A DNA stretch of 64,000 bases from Rhizophagus clarus (GCA_015698045.1 BLAL01000053.1:126501-190500), one strand, 5' to 3'; shown: positions 33,173 to 45,528, counted from the stretch's first letter. Translations and numbers: made by a program. Notes: generated by a model not told the origin, from the sequence alone.

Positions 33173-36100
33173 CTATTTATCTAAAGGAATTAGTTTCTGA
33201 ATTGTATTCCATCTCTCGTCCTTCCTTCCTGTATCTAAAGATCTTCCTATCGAGCGTTCGTAAGTTACTAATTTGATGATCTGTCTTTGATCTTGTTTTT
33301 TTGTATTTTCTATGTTTTTATTATGTTTTTGTTTTTTTGTTATTGTTTTTTGGTTCTTTTGGTTTTTGTCTTCTCTCTTTCTCTTTCTCTTGTCCCCTTT
33401 GGTTATCCCCTCTGCTTTCTCTATTTCTATGGTCCTTTCTATTCTTTTATGCCAGATTTCTTTTTTCATATTGTCATAGCATAATTCCCATAGTTTTCTT
33501 ATTATAGCTTTGGACCCCTTCTTATTTTTTCCTAGATTATTGAGGTTTTTGTTGTATATTCCTCTCAATAATTCCCAATATCTTTTTTTATTTGGTAAGA
33601 TTACGGACTTGTTGTCTAGGAATAAAACGAATTCTACTTTTATTTCGTTAAAAGTTTCTATGTTATCGAAAATAATTTTTAGATCATCATCATCATTTTG
33701 TTGAATATTATTTTCTTCGGTCTCATGGCTCAGACCCTTGGTAGTATATTTTTTTTCAATTTCGATGATGGTGTTTTCGATGACGTCTTTTATGTTGAAT
33801 TCGTTCTGGTTGCAGGTCCATATGTGGTCCCAGGTTTCTTCTACTTCTTCACATCTGGGGCATGTTGGAGTTTCTATTTTGTTCGTTCCTCGATCGTATA
33901 ATAGTTTATATGTTGGTAAAATCATTAGTAAATTCTTTATTTTATACGATCGGTCAAGACTATCTTGTGTATTACAGACTGTTTTTCTACATTGGTTTCG
34001 GTTACTTATAAATTCGAGACTTATTTCCCAGTCGAATTCATCTTTGTAATTATTTATAAATAAATCTTCAATCAGTTTACAATGTAGTAGTTCATGTTTC
34101 CATTTTGCTTGACTTATTATTTTACTCCATCTTCTGTATGCCCATTTGACTAGGTTGTTATTCCAATATATATTGTATTCGTTGGTTTTCAGGGTCTCCT
34201 CTTCGATGTGTATCGCTTCAATGTCTTCGTCTCTTTTCATTATTAATTCATTTTCTATCTCTAGATTATTTATTATTTCTATGTAATCTGGATCTTCTCC
34301 TTTATCCCTGATGTCGATCTGTAAATTATGGTTTTTGATATATGAAATAATATAATTTAGCTCCAAATGATGATCGATATCTAGTTTTCGTCTATTATTT
34401 AATTCTTGAAAATTTAATATCTCTGTAACTATCGATTTTTCTATTATTAAGTTGATTATTGAATTATTTTGGAAGATTGTTAAAATTAATATTATGGTTT
34501 GTAACCATTTTTTCGTTATATTTTCGTCTTCACTATCTAGTCTAATGTTCTTTTTCCAATATATAATGTCTTTATCGTAGTAGTTAGTGATCATTATTGT
34601 GGATATATATGTGGTTATTTTTTTCTTGTTTTTTATTTTCATTTTTCCCCTGTTCACCTGTATGAATGTATCATAGATCTCGTCTGTGTGTTCTATTATA
34701 TTGTTTTTTAATTCTTCAATAAAATTTTCTGAGGCGTCGATCATTTGATCTATTTGATCGATCTTTTTGTTAAATTTAATATTGTCAGTTTCTGATTCTT
34801 CTATTTCTTCTATTATTGTGTTCTGTTTTAATTCATTCTTTCTGATTATCTTTTCATTTCTATTTTTGATGTCACCAAGTGATTCATAGGGTTTAATATT
34901 GTTATCTTCTTTTCTGTTGTTAATTACTCTGCTATTTTCACTTTCTATGTATATGTGACAAATTCCATCGTTAATTCTTTTGATGTTTTTATTACATCCT
35001 GTACATGCTATTAATGTAGGTGAATTATCTTCGTCATTAATCGAATTCGAATTTGGTATTAAATGTACACCAATTCGCTTGTATTTCTTACTTCTTGATT
35101 TTTTCTTATTTTTGCTAAAAATTATATTTCCTTCAGGATCGTTCCATGTGATAATCGCTTTTCTTTCTAGATCTGACGTTTCGTCGTAAATTATTGTTTT
35201 CGATTCGTAATTGTTATTATATTGTCGATTTAAAAATTTATCTTTTAATTTTCTCGTGTTCGTTATCGTGATTTCGTTTTTTATTTTTGTGAACCAGAAG
35301 GGTATTTTTCCTTTTGTCGATAAATTATTAATTTTACAAAAATGTTTCCATTTTAATATTTTTTCTTGATTTTCTTCTAGGATCTGTTCGATAAAGATCA
35401 CGCCTCTCTTTTTCCTTGATGAACTACTTTTCTCTATTTCGTTATCTGTTAGAAAATCTATAATTTCTGATGTCCCTCCTTCGATGCAATGATGTATAAA
35501 TTTATCATTATACTCGTGTTTGCAAATGCTTATTTTTTCTTTTTTGAGTAGATTTATAGCGTTGATTATCCACGAATTTTGCCTTCGAAAACTTTTAGAA
35601 TTTAAATTCCCTATACATTGTCTGGTCCAAATCTTATTTTGTTCTTGAATCATTTTCAATTCCATGATCTCTTTTAGTCGTCCTTTATCATTCATCATGT
35701 AAATTATATTTTTCGCTAAATTTTCTATCTGTAAGTTATATATGTGTTTCAAACCATATATGTCTTTATCATATAATAGAAATTAGGTGTCGTTGAAGGC
35801 AGATCGCATGAATGTTTAATCAAAGTATTGATCTTTCTCATTAATTCATTGCATTCGTCTTCAGTCAGAACTATCGCTTGTAGTTGATATTCTATTCTTG
35901 GAATAATCACGATATTCCAAATCGCAATGATTTGTTTTTCTTTTAATTTTTTCCAACGAAATAATCTGCATGCATCATTTATCGTTGTTCTAATTCTATC
36001 TTTGTAAACTTTTCTTCAATTATCGTGTCTAAAGTATATACCTAAAAAACGGTTCCCTTCTGGATTATTCACTTTTTCTATTTTTTCGTTATTTATGATC

Positions 36101-39100
36101 AATTCGTTGTTTTCATTATCTTCTGAACCATTAATTCGAATTAGTTCATATTTTTTGATATTCGCTTTAATGTCATTTATCTCGAAAAATTCATGACAAA
36201 TTTCTATCATTTTCATAAGTTTATTTTTATTGCCTCCTATTAACGTCGTGTCGTCCATAAATGCCGATGCATTATATGTGATTTCTATTTTTTTTGAAAT
36301 ATTTTTGTTGATATCTATGTGTTTTGTCGTCTCCATAGTATATCCGGTTTCATTTTTGATTATTGCTAAACGAGTGAGTAATGCGTCGTAAAATATGCGC
36401 CATAGTAATGGAGACCATACTTCTCCCTGGTCTACTCCATCTTCGACTTCATATTCTTTCGTGAATTCTCCGTTAACGATGACTTTATTTGTTCGATTTA
36501 GGTTGATATCCATTATTATATTGATTAACGGTTCAGGGACTTTTATACGTTTTAGACTTTTCTCGAGCATTATCATACTCACTGAATCGAATGCTTTGGA
36601 AATGTCCATTAACAGGATCCACACTTCTTTATTCTCTTTGTTCGCGTCCTCGATTATGCTTTGCACTATCTTTAGAGGTTCTAATGTACTCTCATTTAAT
36701 AATGCTGCATAATTGGATCCTTGTAGTACTTTGTTTAGCGATAAAATTTTTGCTAGTCTTTTTACTAGTATTTTTATGAAAATTTTTCTTGCTGTTTTGA
36801 TTAATGTTATCGGTCTTGTTAAATTTATATCATTGTTCCAGTGCGAACGTGTCGTCTTGTTAATTGGAAAAATCATGCCTTTTTTCCAGTCGTCTAACAC
36901 TTTATGATCGTGTAAGGTTCTATTATATATGTCGAGAAGTATTTTCCTTGTCTCTATTTTACTCTTCTTCCAAAAGTCATAAGGTATTCCGCTTATACCT
37001 GCTGCTTTACCTGATTTTGTTTCTCTAATGATGTTGTCTAATTCATCGAGCGTGATGTCCTCTAGTATTCCGTCGTATATCTGTTCATTTATTTCTATTC
37101 TTGGCTGATAAATATTTCGCCATTCTTCGTTATATTCAATTAAATCTAGATCGATATTCCTTTTTCTAGTCCATGTTTTATAGTGGTCGTGAACTCTTTC
37201 TTTAATTTTTTCTTTGTCAGTTTCGATGGTGAATGTTCCATTCTCTTTAATAAATAGATTACTCATGTCAATTTTTTCTCTCTTTCTTTCCAGTATACGA
37301 TCAATCATTTTTCCTATATCATTTTCTAAATAGGATTCTCTCGTTCGTATATTGATATCAATATTCGTATTGATTATATCGTTGGTCATCTCGTTACTTA
37401 ATTGTTCGATTTTCTTTATGTCCTCCATAAAGGATTTTCTGTATGACGGTTTACGTAGTTTATCATGATCTAGTTTCTTGTCCTCTATGAATTCTTTGTT
37501 GTTATATAATTTGACCAGGGACTCTATTTTTAATTTGTTTCTCTTGTCTGTCATATTTTCTTCATTCCATTGTGGCAAGATTGTTATATCGTTGTACATT
37601 CTTTTTGCAGTTTGGAAGTTTTTTGCCGTCTCTCTGCAGTGCCTGTTATATGATTTGTTTAGTAGCTTGTTTAAAAATTTTTTGATGCGATGTCCCATGT
37701 ATTCTAAGTATAAGAGTCGATCTCTTTCCGCTATTAAATTTCTGATGAGAATTCGGGGATTATTATTATGAAGTTCGTCATCTGAACAGTTCTCCGCTGC
37801 TTTGATCTCTTCTTCTATAGTTGCTTTCTTTATTTTTATTACTTCTTGGTGTGCGTTTTGATATATCTCAACTAATGTGTTCCAATTGATTGTAGCGGAT
37901 GGGTCTACTTTCGATATTTGGTCTTCTACTGTAGCCGCAATTGTTTCCCAGTCTTTTGTGTCTGGTTTTATCCAAGTCTTTTGTTTCTTGATATCCTTTA
38001 TCATTGAATTTTTATCGAATTCTAATATTTCTGCGAGTTTGATTGTTATCGTTAATGCTTTATGGTCAGTCTGTATGTTTTCTAATTTCTTGACCTCATG
38101 TCTGATGATATTTGACAGAATGTTGTCGCTGGTGAAGATGTAGTCGATTCTGGAAGAGTTGAAACCATTCGTCCATGTATCTAGTACTTTATCTCCTGCT
38201 ATACATCTGTTGATATCCTTCAAGTTGAGGTTGTGGAGGCATTTGGTAATCAGTCTATTCGATCTATTGGTAGCTTTATCTGCTTCATTGAAATCTCCTA
38301 AAATTATCAGTTCTTGCTGTAGTCTTTCTGCTTCTTCGATCCAGTCGATAATTTTCCTTTTGATTTTATTGGTCATTTCTTTATCTTGGTTCGGATTGTA
38401 AATGCCTATAATTTTAATCGATTTTTGTTTTTTAAATAAAAGGTCGAATTTGATCACGTGACCATTGATACGTTCAATGTTTACTTTTCGTTGACTCAAT
38501 TCTTTCCTTATAATTATCATTATTCCTCGTTTTTGGTCGGAGTCATTGTAACTGCAATTTAGGCTGTCGTAATTAGTCCAATCTTTGTAAATGTGTTGAC
38601 CTTTTCGACTATTTAATTTTGTCTCAGATACGATCGCTATGTCCCACTTTTCGTTAGTGATCATTCTTCGTAAATCGAGTTGGTTGTTGGAATCATTGAG
38701 TCTTCTAATATTGATGCAGCCTATTTTTAAATTCCTATTATACTTTTTGAAATTGTATGGTTCGTTGACGTCTTTTTGTTTCAAGTCTGCGTCCTTTTTA
38801 TAATGGTCTTTTTGAATTTTAATTTGTTTTTTGTTTTTCTTATTTTTAATTCTTTTTTTTGTTTTTATTGATGGATATTTTTCTTCTTTGTTAAATTCTG
38901 TTGATAATTTCCTTTTTCCCGCTGACCCTCCTGGTTGTCCGTCAGTTTCTGGGTGACGGTCCCTCTGTGTATAAGAGTTAGCGGTATCTGTTGTATGGTC
39001 CTTGTTTGTAACTTGGACCTCTTCGATCATCTCTTGGTCTATTATACGTGTTGTTGTGGGTGTTGTAGTTGTTATTGTGAGCGTATCTGTTGGATCTGGA

Positions 39101-39750
39101 GGATTGTGGCTGAGGGAAGGAACCGTAGTACTTGTGTTCAGTTGGTCTTCCTTGTGTGAGTGGGATATTTCTGATTCCATTTGTTCTGTTTGCATGGATT
39201 GAAGTGCCACCGTAGTTTCTTCTGCCATTAAATTGTGTATCAGATTTGTAGGTGTCGTATCTATTGTGTCTGTAATTTCGGGTGGTTGATGAGAAGTTGT
39301 TGTATTTGTTATTCCTCTGGTTGTTTTTGTAAAAACATTCTTCATTGTTGTGATTGTTCCTTTTGCAAATCGTGCAATGGCGTTCCCGATTTCGGTTAAC
39401 CTTTGCTCTTGGGTCTCTGCACTCGTCTGTGAAATGGTTGTTTTTTTTGCAGATATCGCATCTTTTCTTGCCATTGGTCTTTTCATTGTATTCTCTCCTT
39501 CCCTGGTATGGTTGGTTATTATATGGTCGTCCTCTGGCGTGATTTCTATTTGAAGGAGTTGGGCGGTAATTTCCTCTATAGTTGGGAGATTGCTGTCCAC
39601 GAAAGGACTGCAGGAAGTTCCATGTATATTTTTGCTCTTCCCTACTGACCTCGTCTTTAATTGTGAATGGATGTTTGCCTGCCTCTCTCCGTGCCTCTTT
39701 CGATCTGAATTGCACTCTGACATTGTAAGTGTCTTGTTTATTGTTGTCAT
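33173..39750 (-). pseudogene. LINE ORF2: endonuclease and reverse transcriptase, two lesions
   Basis: Residues about 338-575 form an apurinic-type endonuclease (LKIGCINIRRLND, WDIAIVSETKL, ILGDFNEAD, SRIDYIFTSDN, TDHKAL). Residues about 900-1230 are the reverse transcriptase (GKAAGISGIPYDFWKK, LLMDISKAFDSV, GVDQGEVWSPLLWRIFYD, catalytic FMDD near 1165 in place of YxDD). The long C-terminal part has CPRC...H...C (near 33800-33850) and a Lys/Arg-rich tail. Lesion 1: a TGA at 36016-36018 after FRHDN, where a single substitution from Trp TGG is likely. Lesion 2: a two-base AT gain in the TATATGAT stretch near 35769-35776, moving YYDKDIYGLKH out of frame. Without these the frame would span about 2,190 codons. 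The start at 39750 is the first ATG; because the first 257 codons overlap ORF1, translation may begin later or by frameshifting. Confidence 0.85.
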
Positions 39751-41107
39751 CTCGTATCACTTGCCAGAGGCCCACGCCTGTGATCTTGTTGAGTTCGTTC
39801 ACGACTTTTTCATATGGTATCTCATTGCCGATAGACATGATCGTTGCTGCATAGCTATTGCGATTGTCTATCTCTTCCCTCCTGAAATTCAAGGGTCGAA
39901 CTGTGATGAAGTTGCCGTTTTGTAGGTAGAATTCCCAGGTATCGATTAATTTCTTTTCTGTGCACCTGACTTCCACCTTGGCTTTTATGCTCCATTCCTC
40001 CTTTTTGCTGTTGTGTCGGATACCTTCTATGTTTATGATCTTTCCTATCTCTTTTTCAATGTGTGTTTCTATTTCTGCTTGTGGTAGTGCCTTGGGGATG
40101 TGTTCGAAAATAATGGAAATGTGGGCATCTACTGCGTCCATCCATTTTAATGGTTCGAATTTTCCTATGTTATTGATCACATGGTTATTGTTGCAAAAAT
40201 TGTCCCGTTCCTTTTTGTAATGGAATCCGACGTATACATAAGGTGTCATGTGAGCGTTGTGTGTGGTGCCTAATCTATTTATGGTATATGGGAGTATCGG
40301 TTCATCATTTTCTTCATTGTTCAATGAGTTGACGATTTTCTGTTGATCTTTCTCTTTAAGGTTATATTCCACAATTCCTGCGAAATACTTGAAATCTTTA
40401 ACTCCTTTAGGAGCGTGTTGTGAGGCGTTCTTGTTGCCTCTTTCCGAATCAAGCATTATGATTTCATTGTCGTTGGCAATCAAAATTGATTGGTCTTCAA
40501 GTAATAAATTTTTTCCTTTTCCGTATTTCTTCTGCTTTCGTGATTGTTGATTGGTGCTCGGTGAGGTCTTTTTGTCACCGGTGTGCTCAATAGTCATGTC
40601 TCTATGTCTCTTGACGGTGAATGATTCTTCGTCACTGGATGTGTAGTCTTCAAGAACGTCTAGTTCTTCCTTTGGGATATTATTATCCGATCCTTGGAGT
40701 AGTATTCTATCTTCTATGTCCGATGTTCCCACTTCGGTAATCAAATTGTGAGTCTTTGGTGAGGTGGTGTGATAGTAATACTTCATGTGTTCTTCCCATC
40801 TTTTTTTGTCCTCCATGTATTGTGACATTCGTTCGTTCGTCAATTCGTTGTGCATCTCTTGTATGGTTTTGATGTATTGATTTGCTTCTTTCACCGTGAG
40901 TTCCCTTTGTTTATCGGCTCCTAGTGTGATTAAGCCTCTTATTAGGGTTCCGGTCACCTCGTCAGTACCTAAAAATTCCCCTATCTCCCGGTCTCTGTCT
41001 TCAATATTCATTCCTCTTTCGGTTAGTAAAGCAACCCTTTCTTCTTGTTGTAGCTTTCCAAAACCTTCTAGGGCTTTCACTTCTTCTCTTGATATTGTTA
41101 TTCCCAT
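38978..41107 (-). CDS. LINE ORF1: Gag-like zinc-knuckle protein
   Basis: Intact frame of 709 residues from the first ATG at 41107 (MGITISREEVKALEGFGKLQ); the frame is open a further 48 codons upstream but without an ATG. The N-terminal third is acidic and helical, the middle may contain RNA-binding folds (VYVGFHYKKERDNF, WSIKAKVEVRCTEKK), and the last part has two C-x2-C-x4-H-x4-C knuckles (CDICKKNNHFTDEC and CTICKRNNHNNEEC) followed by an Asn/Arg/Tyr-rich tail. Such proteins bind the element RNA and form the RNP needed for retrotransposition. Its last 773 nt overlap ORF2 in a +1 frame. Confidence 0.85.
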   Translation of the reverse strand: MGITISREEVKALEGFGKLQQEERVALLTERGMNIEDRDREIGEFLGTDEVTGTLIRGLITLGADKQRELTVKEANQYIKTIQEMHNELTNERMSQYMEDKKRWEEHMKYYYHTTSPKTHNLITEVGTSDIEDRILLQGSDNNIPKEELDVLEDYTSSDEESFTVKRHRDMTIEHTGDKKTSPSTNQQSRKQKKYGKGKNLLLEDQSILIANDNEIIMLDSERGNKNASQHAPKGVKDFKYFAGIVEYNLKEKDQQKIVNSLNNEENDEPILPYTINRLGTTHNAHMTPYVYVGFHYKKERDNFCNNNHVINNIGKFEPLKWMDAVDAHISIIFEHIPKALPQAEIETHIEKEIGKIINIEGIRHNSKKEEWSIKAKVEVRCTEKKLIDTWEFYLQNGNFITVRPLNFRREEIDNRNSYAATIMSIGNEIPYEKVVNELNKITGVGLWQVIRDDNNKQDTYNVRVQFRSKEARREAGKHPFTIKDEVSREEQKYTWNFLQSFRGQQSPNYRGNYRPTPSNRNHARGRPYNNQPYQGRREYNEKTNGKKRCDICKKNNHFTDECRDPRAKVNRNRERHCTICKRNNHNNEECFYKNNQRNNKYNNFSSTTRNYRHNRYDTYKSDTQFNGRRNYGGTSIHANRTNGIRNIPLTQGRPTEHKYYGSFPQPQSSRSNRYAHNNNYNTHNNTYNRPRDDRRGPSYKQGPYNRYR

Positions 41108-42056
41108 GTTGTCGTTGACTATATGTATGGGTGTATGTACTATGGCTTTGTGTTGTTTCGAATAAATTTTACTCTGCTGCGGATTTCTTAGTAAATCGAT
41201 TTTCAGGGGGAAGAGTTTTTTTACATGATAGAATTTACAGTTGTGTGACAAATGAATTTTGGTAATAGGGTATTACATTACACAACACAAAAATACCTAC
41301 CGAAATAGTAATTTCATTTACAACTACCACCCCATCAGTGATCATCAAAGGTTATAACATATGTTAGATGGGGTGACAGCTGCTACGTACCTACATCTTA
41401 CCTGTTCGGGCATCATTGTGAATAAGATCGACCACGACAATCCCATAACTAACCATCAAGTGAGACTATATAATCGCTATAAAAAAAGAACCCTGCTACA
41501 CAATCACAAGTAATCAATTAATCCTAAGCTAAACTAATCTTTATTATTGTTTTTATGAAAATTTTTACAACTCATCCGTAAAATTCGGACAATACATAGG
41601 TAAGTGGACTAGTCCTCCGGACAGTCTATTTGTCACTGTTATATATCACACAATGCATTTTGTGCAGGTGCGTAGAAAAAAAAAACTCTAACTTTAAATA
41701 TTAACTTAATTTATATAGGATAATAAGAATATACCATATGGTATACATTTTTACTGTTTTTTGGATTTTTAAAAGTGAATCACTTTTCTAGGCGAAATTT
41801 TAATATCTTTGTATCGGTTTTTTTTGTGAACCATAAAATCCAATGTACAGTATAATGCTATTCTACTGAAAGTTTCAATGCATACTTTATATTAGAAAAA
41901 ATACTATTTTTCGCATTTTTCAGCATTTTCATGCATCATTTTTACTATGTTTTTACAGTAAGTATATTATAGGTCATAGTACCCCATGCAGAATATTCCC
42001 TCTCTTTCGCTTGAAAAAAGGTTTATTTTCTTGATTTTATTATTTAATAATTTATA

Positions 42057-42107
42057 ATCATGTATTTTTCCGAAATGTTTTCCGAATTTTTCGGAAAAAT
42101 ACATGAT
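42057..42107. repeat. Perfect hairpin, 19-bp arms
   Basis: Arms 42057-42075 (ATCATGTATTTTTCCGAAA) and 42089-42107 are exact reverse complements around a 13-base loop that itself contains TTTTCCGAA. It is likely a small foldback element or the centre of a MITE. No gene adjoins it. Confidence 0.75.
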
Positions 42108-42894
42108 TTTTTGTTGAGTGATATTCGTGATATTCCGCGGTTTGTAAATAGATATTCTGTACTACCCGACTTAATTTTTTTTAAAAAAAAGGTTCAAACT
42201 TCAAAGTCTTTTTTCATTAAAATTTAATAAAGCCGTACCAATAAAATATGAACTGGGAATAAAAACACTAAAAATTTTTACATAAAATGTTTTATTAGTT
42301 ACTATATTTCACTTTTTTTCATAGATATTCACAGAAAAAAATGCGCTAAAGTACACGTTTGTTTCTTTTTTTATGAAGTTATTGAGTCATTGTAATTCAT
42401 AAGTGAACGCACGTATTTTGTAATTTATCATATTATACTAACTATTATTTTATTTATTTTAAAAATATTTTACCATTTAATATATATAATTTAACACGGT
42501 GGGATGTAAAATGTAAAAATGCTTCAAATAATTTGATTAATACTTCATTAAAAAAAAGGAATAATGTAAATAACGAAATATTAAATTATGTCTCACCAGG
42601 TGTAGTTATGTTAAAGGTTTTTTATATATTATATATACACTTTGATATTTTCATACTCATCACTTCATAGTTCGTAATAAATTTAACTATTTAACGCATT
42701 TTTTTACATCAATAAAGTATAAACACAATTATTAAAACGTCAAAACTAAAATGGCTTATAAAAAATAAATATTATATAATATAAAATTTCGCGTCTTTTT
42801 GTGCTTTTAAATAAATAAATAAATAAAAAGGACAAATTTTTTTTTAAAAAAAGAATTTTTTTTCTTGTTAAATATCATTGTGATTGTCTTGATG

Positions 42895-42990
42895 TAGTCC
42901 GGATTGAATCCGGATGGCTATAATTAAGTCCAGATGTTAGCTCATGTTTAATCCGCATCCAAAATTTCAGTGGGATTAATTGCGAGGGTC
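42895..42990 (+). repeat. Dispersed repeat, copy 1
   Basis: A stretch starting TCCGGATTGAATCCGGATGG and ending near TTTCAGTGGGATTA. The reverse complement of 51281-51357 matches it over most of its length (shared words include GGATTGAA, CGGATGGCT and AATTTCAGTGGGATTA). The words TCCGGAT and CGGATT recur to about 43130, so the family may extend further. Confidence 0.7.
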
Positions 42991-43515
42991 TATCCTATAG
43001 GATATTTCGGTTAATCACTATCACATTTATTTATTCGAGAATGAAATATTTATCATTTAGATCAAATATCGGATACGGATATAGGACCTTAGTCCGGCTT
43101 GAGCGATCAACCCGGATTCATCGGATTTAGTCCTGTAACTTTATTTTTTCGCGCGTATTAATTATGTGGAGTGTGAGAAAAATTTTATATTATTAACCAT
43201 ATACATTATTATAATAGGAAAATTTAATATCGTTATTTTAAGATTTAATTATTATGAGGTACATTCTTAAGAAACAATAAACGTTATAAATCATTATCAT
43301 CTCCATTTAGCAGAAAATACATGAATTAAGCAAATTTATTTTTTGTTGATTAAAACTTAAAAAATAATATTGATAAATTTCGGTATAATGAAAACTTTTT
43401 AATACTTAATAAGATGAATTTTATGTATGGCAGTATATCATAGTACGGCTTTCATTCGGTATAGTACATCTTAAAACATTAATAGTTGTGATTTGAAGCT
43501 TACAACTTCACTATA

Positions 43516-43706
43516 CAGTCGGCTCGCGATATAACGAACCCTCCGGGTTTCACCTCAATTCGTTATAAGATTATAACGAAGAATTTTAAAGGATTTAATT
43601 GGTTGCTTCGTTATAACGAGAGTTACTGCCGTATTTGATTGGTTAAATGTCACGTGATAGGTAAAAATTCGCTATAATGCGAGTTCGTTATATCGAGAGC
43701 CGACTG
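43516..43706. mobile_element. pogo/Tc1-type MITE, 191 bp
   Basis: Left end CAGTCGGCTCGCGATATAAC and right end (inverted) CAGTCGGCTCTCGATATAAC differ at one base over 24; both ends abut TA. The inside has further palindromic CGTTATAACGA-like words. This matches non-autonomous members of the pogo/Tigger branch of Tc1/mariner. No coding frame. Confidence 0.85.
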
Positions 43707-44667
43707 TATTTCAATAATTTTAATATTATTCAACAAACTAAAATCTTTTTTTCGTTTAAATACAATTAGGAACATCATTTTAATTATTTACCTCAGTACT
43801 ATAACACAAGTTTATAACACCAACAAATTTTCTACTCCTGGTCGGAATTATGAAATTTGACCGGCATTAAGAAATTAACTATGTGACAAATAATATGTGA
43901 CAAATAAAAAAAGTTCGTCCCAGGCTCCCAGCGACGCAAAATTATAAATTGATTTTCATATCCTGAATTTAAAAATAAAAATCCGGGCGACCGTGTTCAA
44001 AAAAGCAGATTGTGATATGAAAACCACTTTGCGTCACCTTAACGTTCGTTTGAGTCACATGAGAGTAAAAAATTTTGTAAATTTTGATACGAGTTTTGTT
44101 ACCATAATTCTGCCGATATTGATAAATCGGACTGAACTAAGTTTATATGACCGATCTACGTTTTACTTTTTTTTTTTTTTCCTTGTATTTCTATATTTGC
44201 AGCAGGCGAATAAAATTTTCAGGTTCTTGTTACTGCACGCATAGTTTTTTGAAAATCATACATTCACATTTCATTTGGATATATGTGTAAAAATTTAAAC
44301 TCCCTGTAGTAAATTAAAGTAAATTTTAATTATTAAATTATTCGTCATTAATGGTTCACAAAATTAATACTAAATATTTATAACTATTCATTTAAGCATA
44401 ATATTTAAAATATCTCATTTATCAATAAAAAATTTTTTTTATTTTTAATAATTCATTATAAAGTGAAGGTAAAAAAAATCAAGCTTAAATGAATCACTAG
44501 ACTCCGTAGTCTAGTTACATTCACATGACTGCAATAAAAGTTGGTTTGACTTAAATATAAAAGAACATAGGTTCACAATAAATATAAAATCACATGATTT
44601 GACAATCTGGACCTATTAATTTATTTTCAATAATATTTATAGTTACATAATTAAACGTAAAAGTAAA
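43707..44667. other. Intergenic spacer
   Basis: An open frame at 43993-44244 has no recognisable domain, a poly-Phe run from a T-tract and no promoter signal, so it is not called. Otherwise AT-rich sequence with no repeats of note. Confidence 0.45.
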
Positions 44668-45515
44668 TATCAAAAAAAGGTCATTCTCTTTGGTAAATGG
44701 TATAATAAAATTAAAGGTTTAAGAATTTTATCTATAGTATCAGGATAAAATTCACGAAAAACATTCCATCATATCAGATCCATTCATATATCCGATTTCA
44801 ACAGGTACTTTTCATGCTTTAAACAATGCAATAACATGAAGATGATCAGGTTCTTGATCCATTGCCTCCACAGAACTGATCCATTTCAATTTCAAATTCT
44901 AAAAAAAAGGTTCATATTCTTCACAATATAACTTGAAATAAGCAGCAGTAATTAACTGAAGATAATAGACAATATAGCTAGAAATTTCTTCAGCTTGAAA
45001 CATTACTAGTAACATATTTTCGTCATGTTCCTTGTTCAAGAAACTATCAACCTGCTTTTCAATGATATCATAAGCATCATCATACATTAATGACTCATCT
45101 GAAAACAAGAAGTGTTTTCGTTGCAGCCAAGGTGTTAAGTTTAGATTGACAGCAAGTTAGATTGTTGGAATTTAAAAGTCGTTCGAACCATGTAAACGCA
45201 AATGCTACATGATATGATAATATGAATGAAGTTAATTCATAGAAATTCACGGAAACAAGTCAGAAACAAGTTATCAAATTAAATACTTTACCTGTTACCA
45301 TCATTTCGACAACGTCTTATTTTATTATAGCTCACTGCTAGGTTCTAACATTATTAATTATGAAGAATTATCATATAATATTGATGCGCAAAGTTGATGA
45401 CAAACCATAACAGATAATTCTTTATCAATATATTTCGCTACTCTCTTCATAATCTTGATATAACGATTGAATGTCAATTTTTGTACTAATAAGTGGTATT
45501 TCAATTACAAAAGGT
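44668..45515 (-). pseudogene. Otubain-like (peptidase C65) relic
   Basis: Collinear blocks match the otubain fold: IEIPLISTKIDIQSLYQDYE (N-terminal region, about 45508-45435), AFAFTWFERLLNSNNLT (helix after the active-site loop, about 45200), LFSDESLMYDDAYDIIEKQV, LQLITAAYFKLYCEEYEPF, VEAMDQEPDHLHVIALFKA (equivalent to the conserved SDHIHIIAL region) and PDTIDKILKPLILLYHLP near the end. Otubains are cysteine deubiquitinases. Stop codons follow EYEPFF and LFKA, and the frame shifts at least twice. The DGxCFY active-site segment is not recognisable, only a residual VNFYE. It is clearly inactive. Assignment rests on motif recognition, not alignment. Confidence 0.7.
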
Positions 45516-45528
45516 TGTCATATCTCCA

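Larger units (their letters stand above)
33173..41107 (-). mobile_element. LINE (non-LTR) retrotransposon, nearly complete
   Basis: Two coding regions in the same orientation: ORF1 with two CCHC zinc knuckles, and ORF2 with an endonuclease/exonuclease/phosphatase domain, reverse transcriptase and a C-terminal CCHC-like motif. There are no LTRs, integrase or RNase H that I can recognise, so it belongs to the endonuclease-bearing non-LTR class. The nucleotide composition is clearly less AT-rich than the flanks. Element ends are uncertain: the coding limits are given, with UTRs likely reaching about 33120 and beyond 41250. Only two disabling changes were found, suggesting recent activity. Confidence 0.85.
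41108..43515. other. Spacer upstream of the LINE
   Basis: Includes the possible LINE 5' UTR (41108 to about 41550, less AT-rich than the rest), a 19-bp-arm hairpin (42057-42107) and one copy of a dispersed repeat (42895-42990), listed separately. No gene is supported. Confidence 0.5.

Noticed and set aside
33287..34049. Several hydrophobic plus-strand open frames resembling membrane proteins
   Set aside because: Antisense of the Lys/Arg/Asp-rich C-terminus of LINE ORF2.
38935..41165. Plus-strand open frames opposite LINE ORF1 and ORF2
   Set aside because: Shadows of the well-supported minus-strand retrotransposon proteins; no independent motifs.
43993..44244. 83-residue plus-strand open frame
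   Set aside because: Contains a homopolymer-derived Phe run, no domain and no promoter or splice context.
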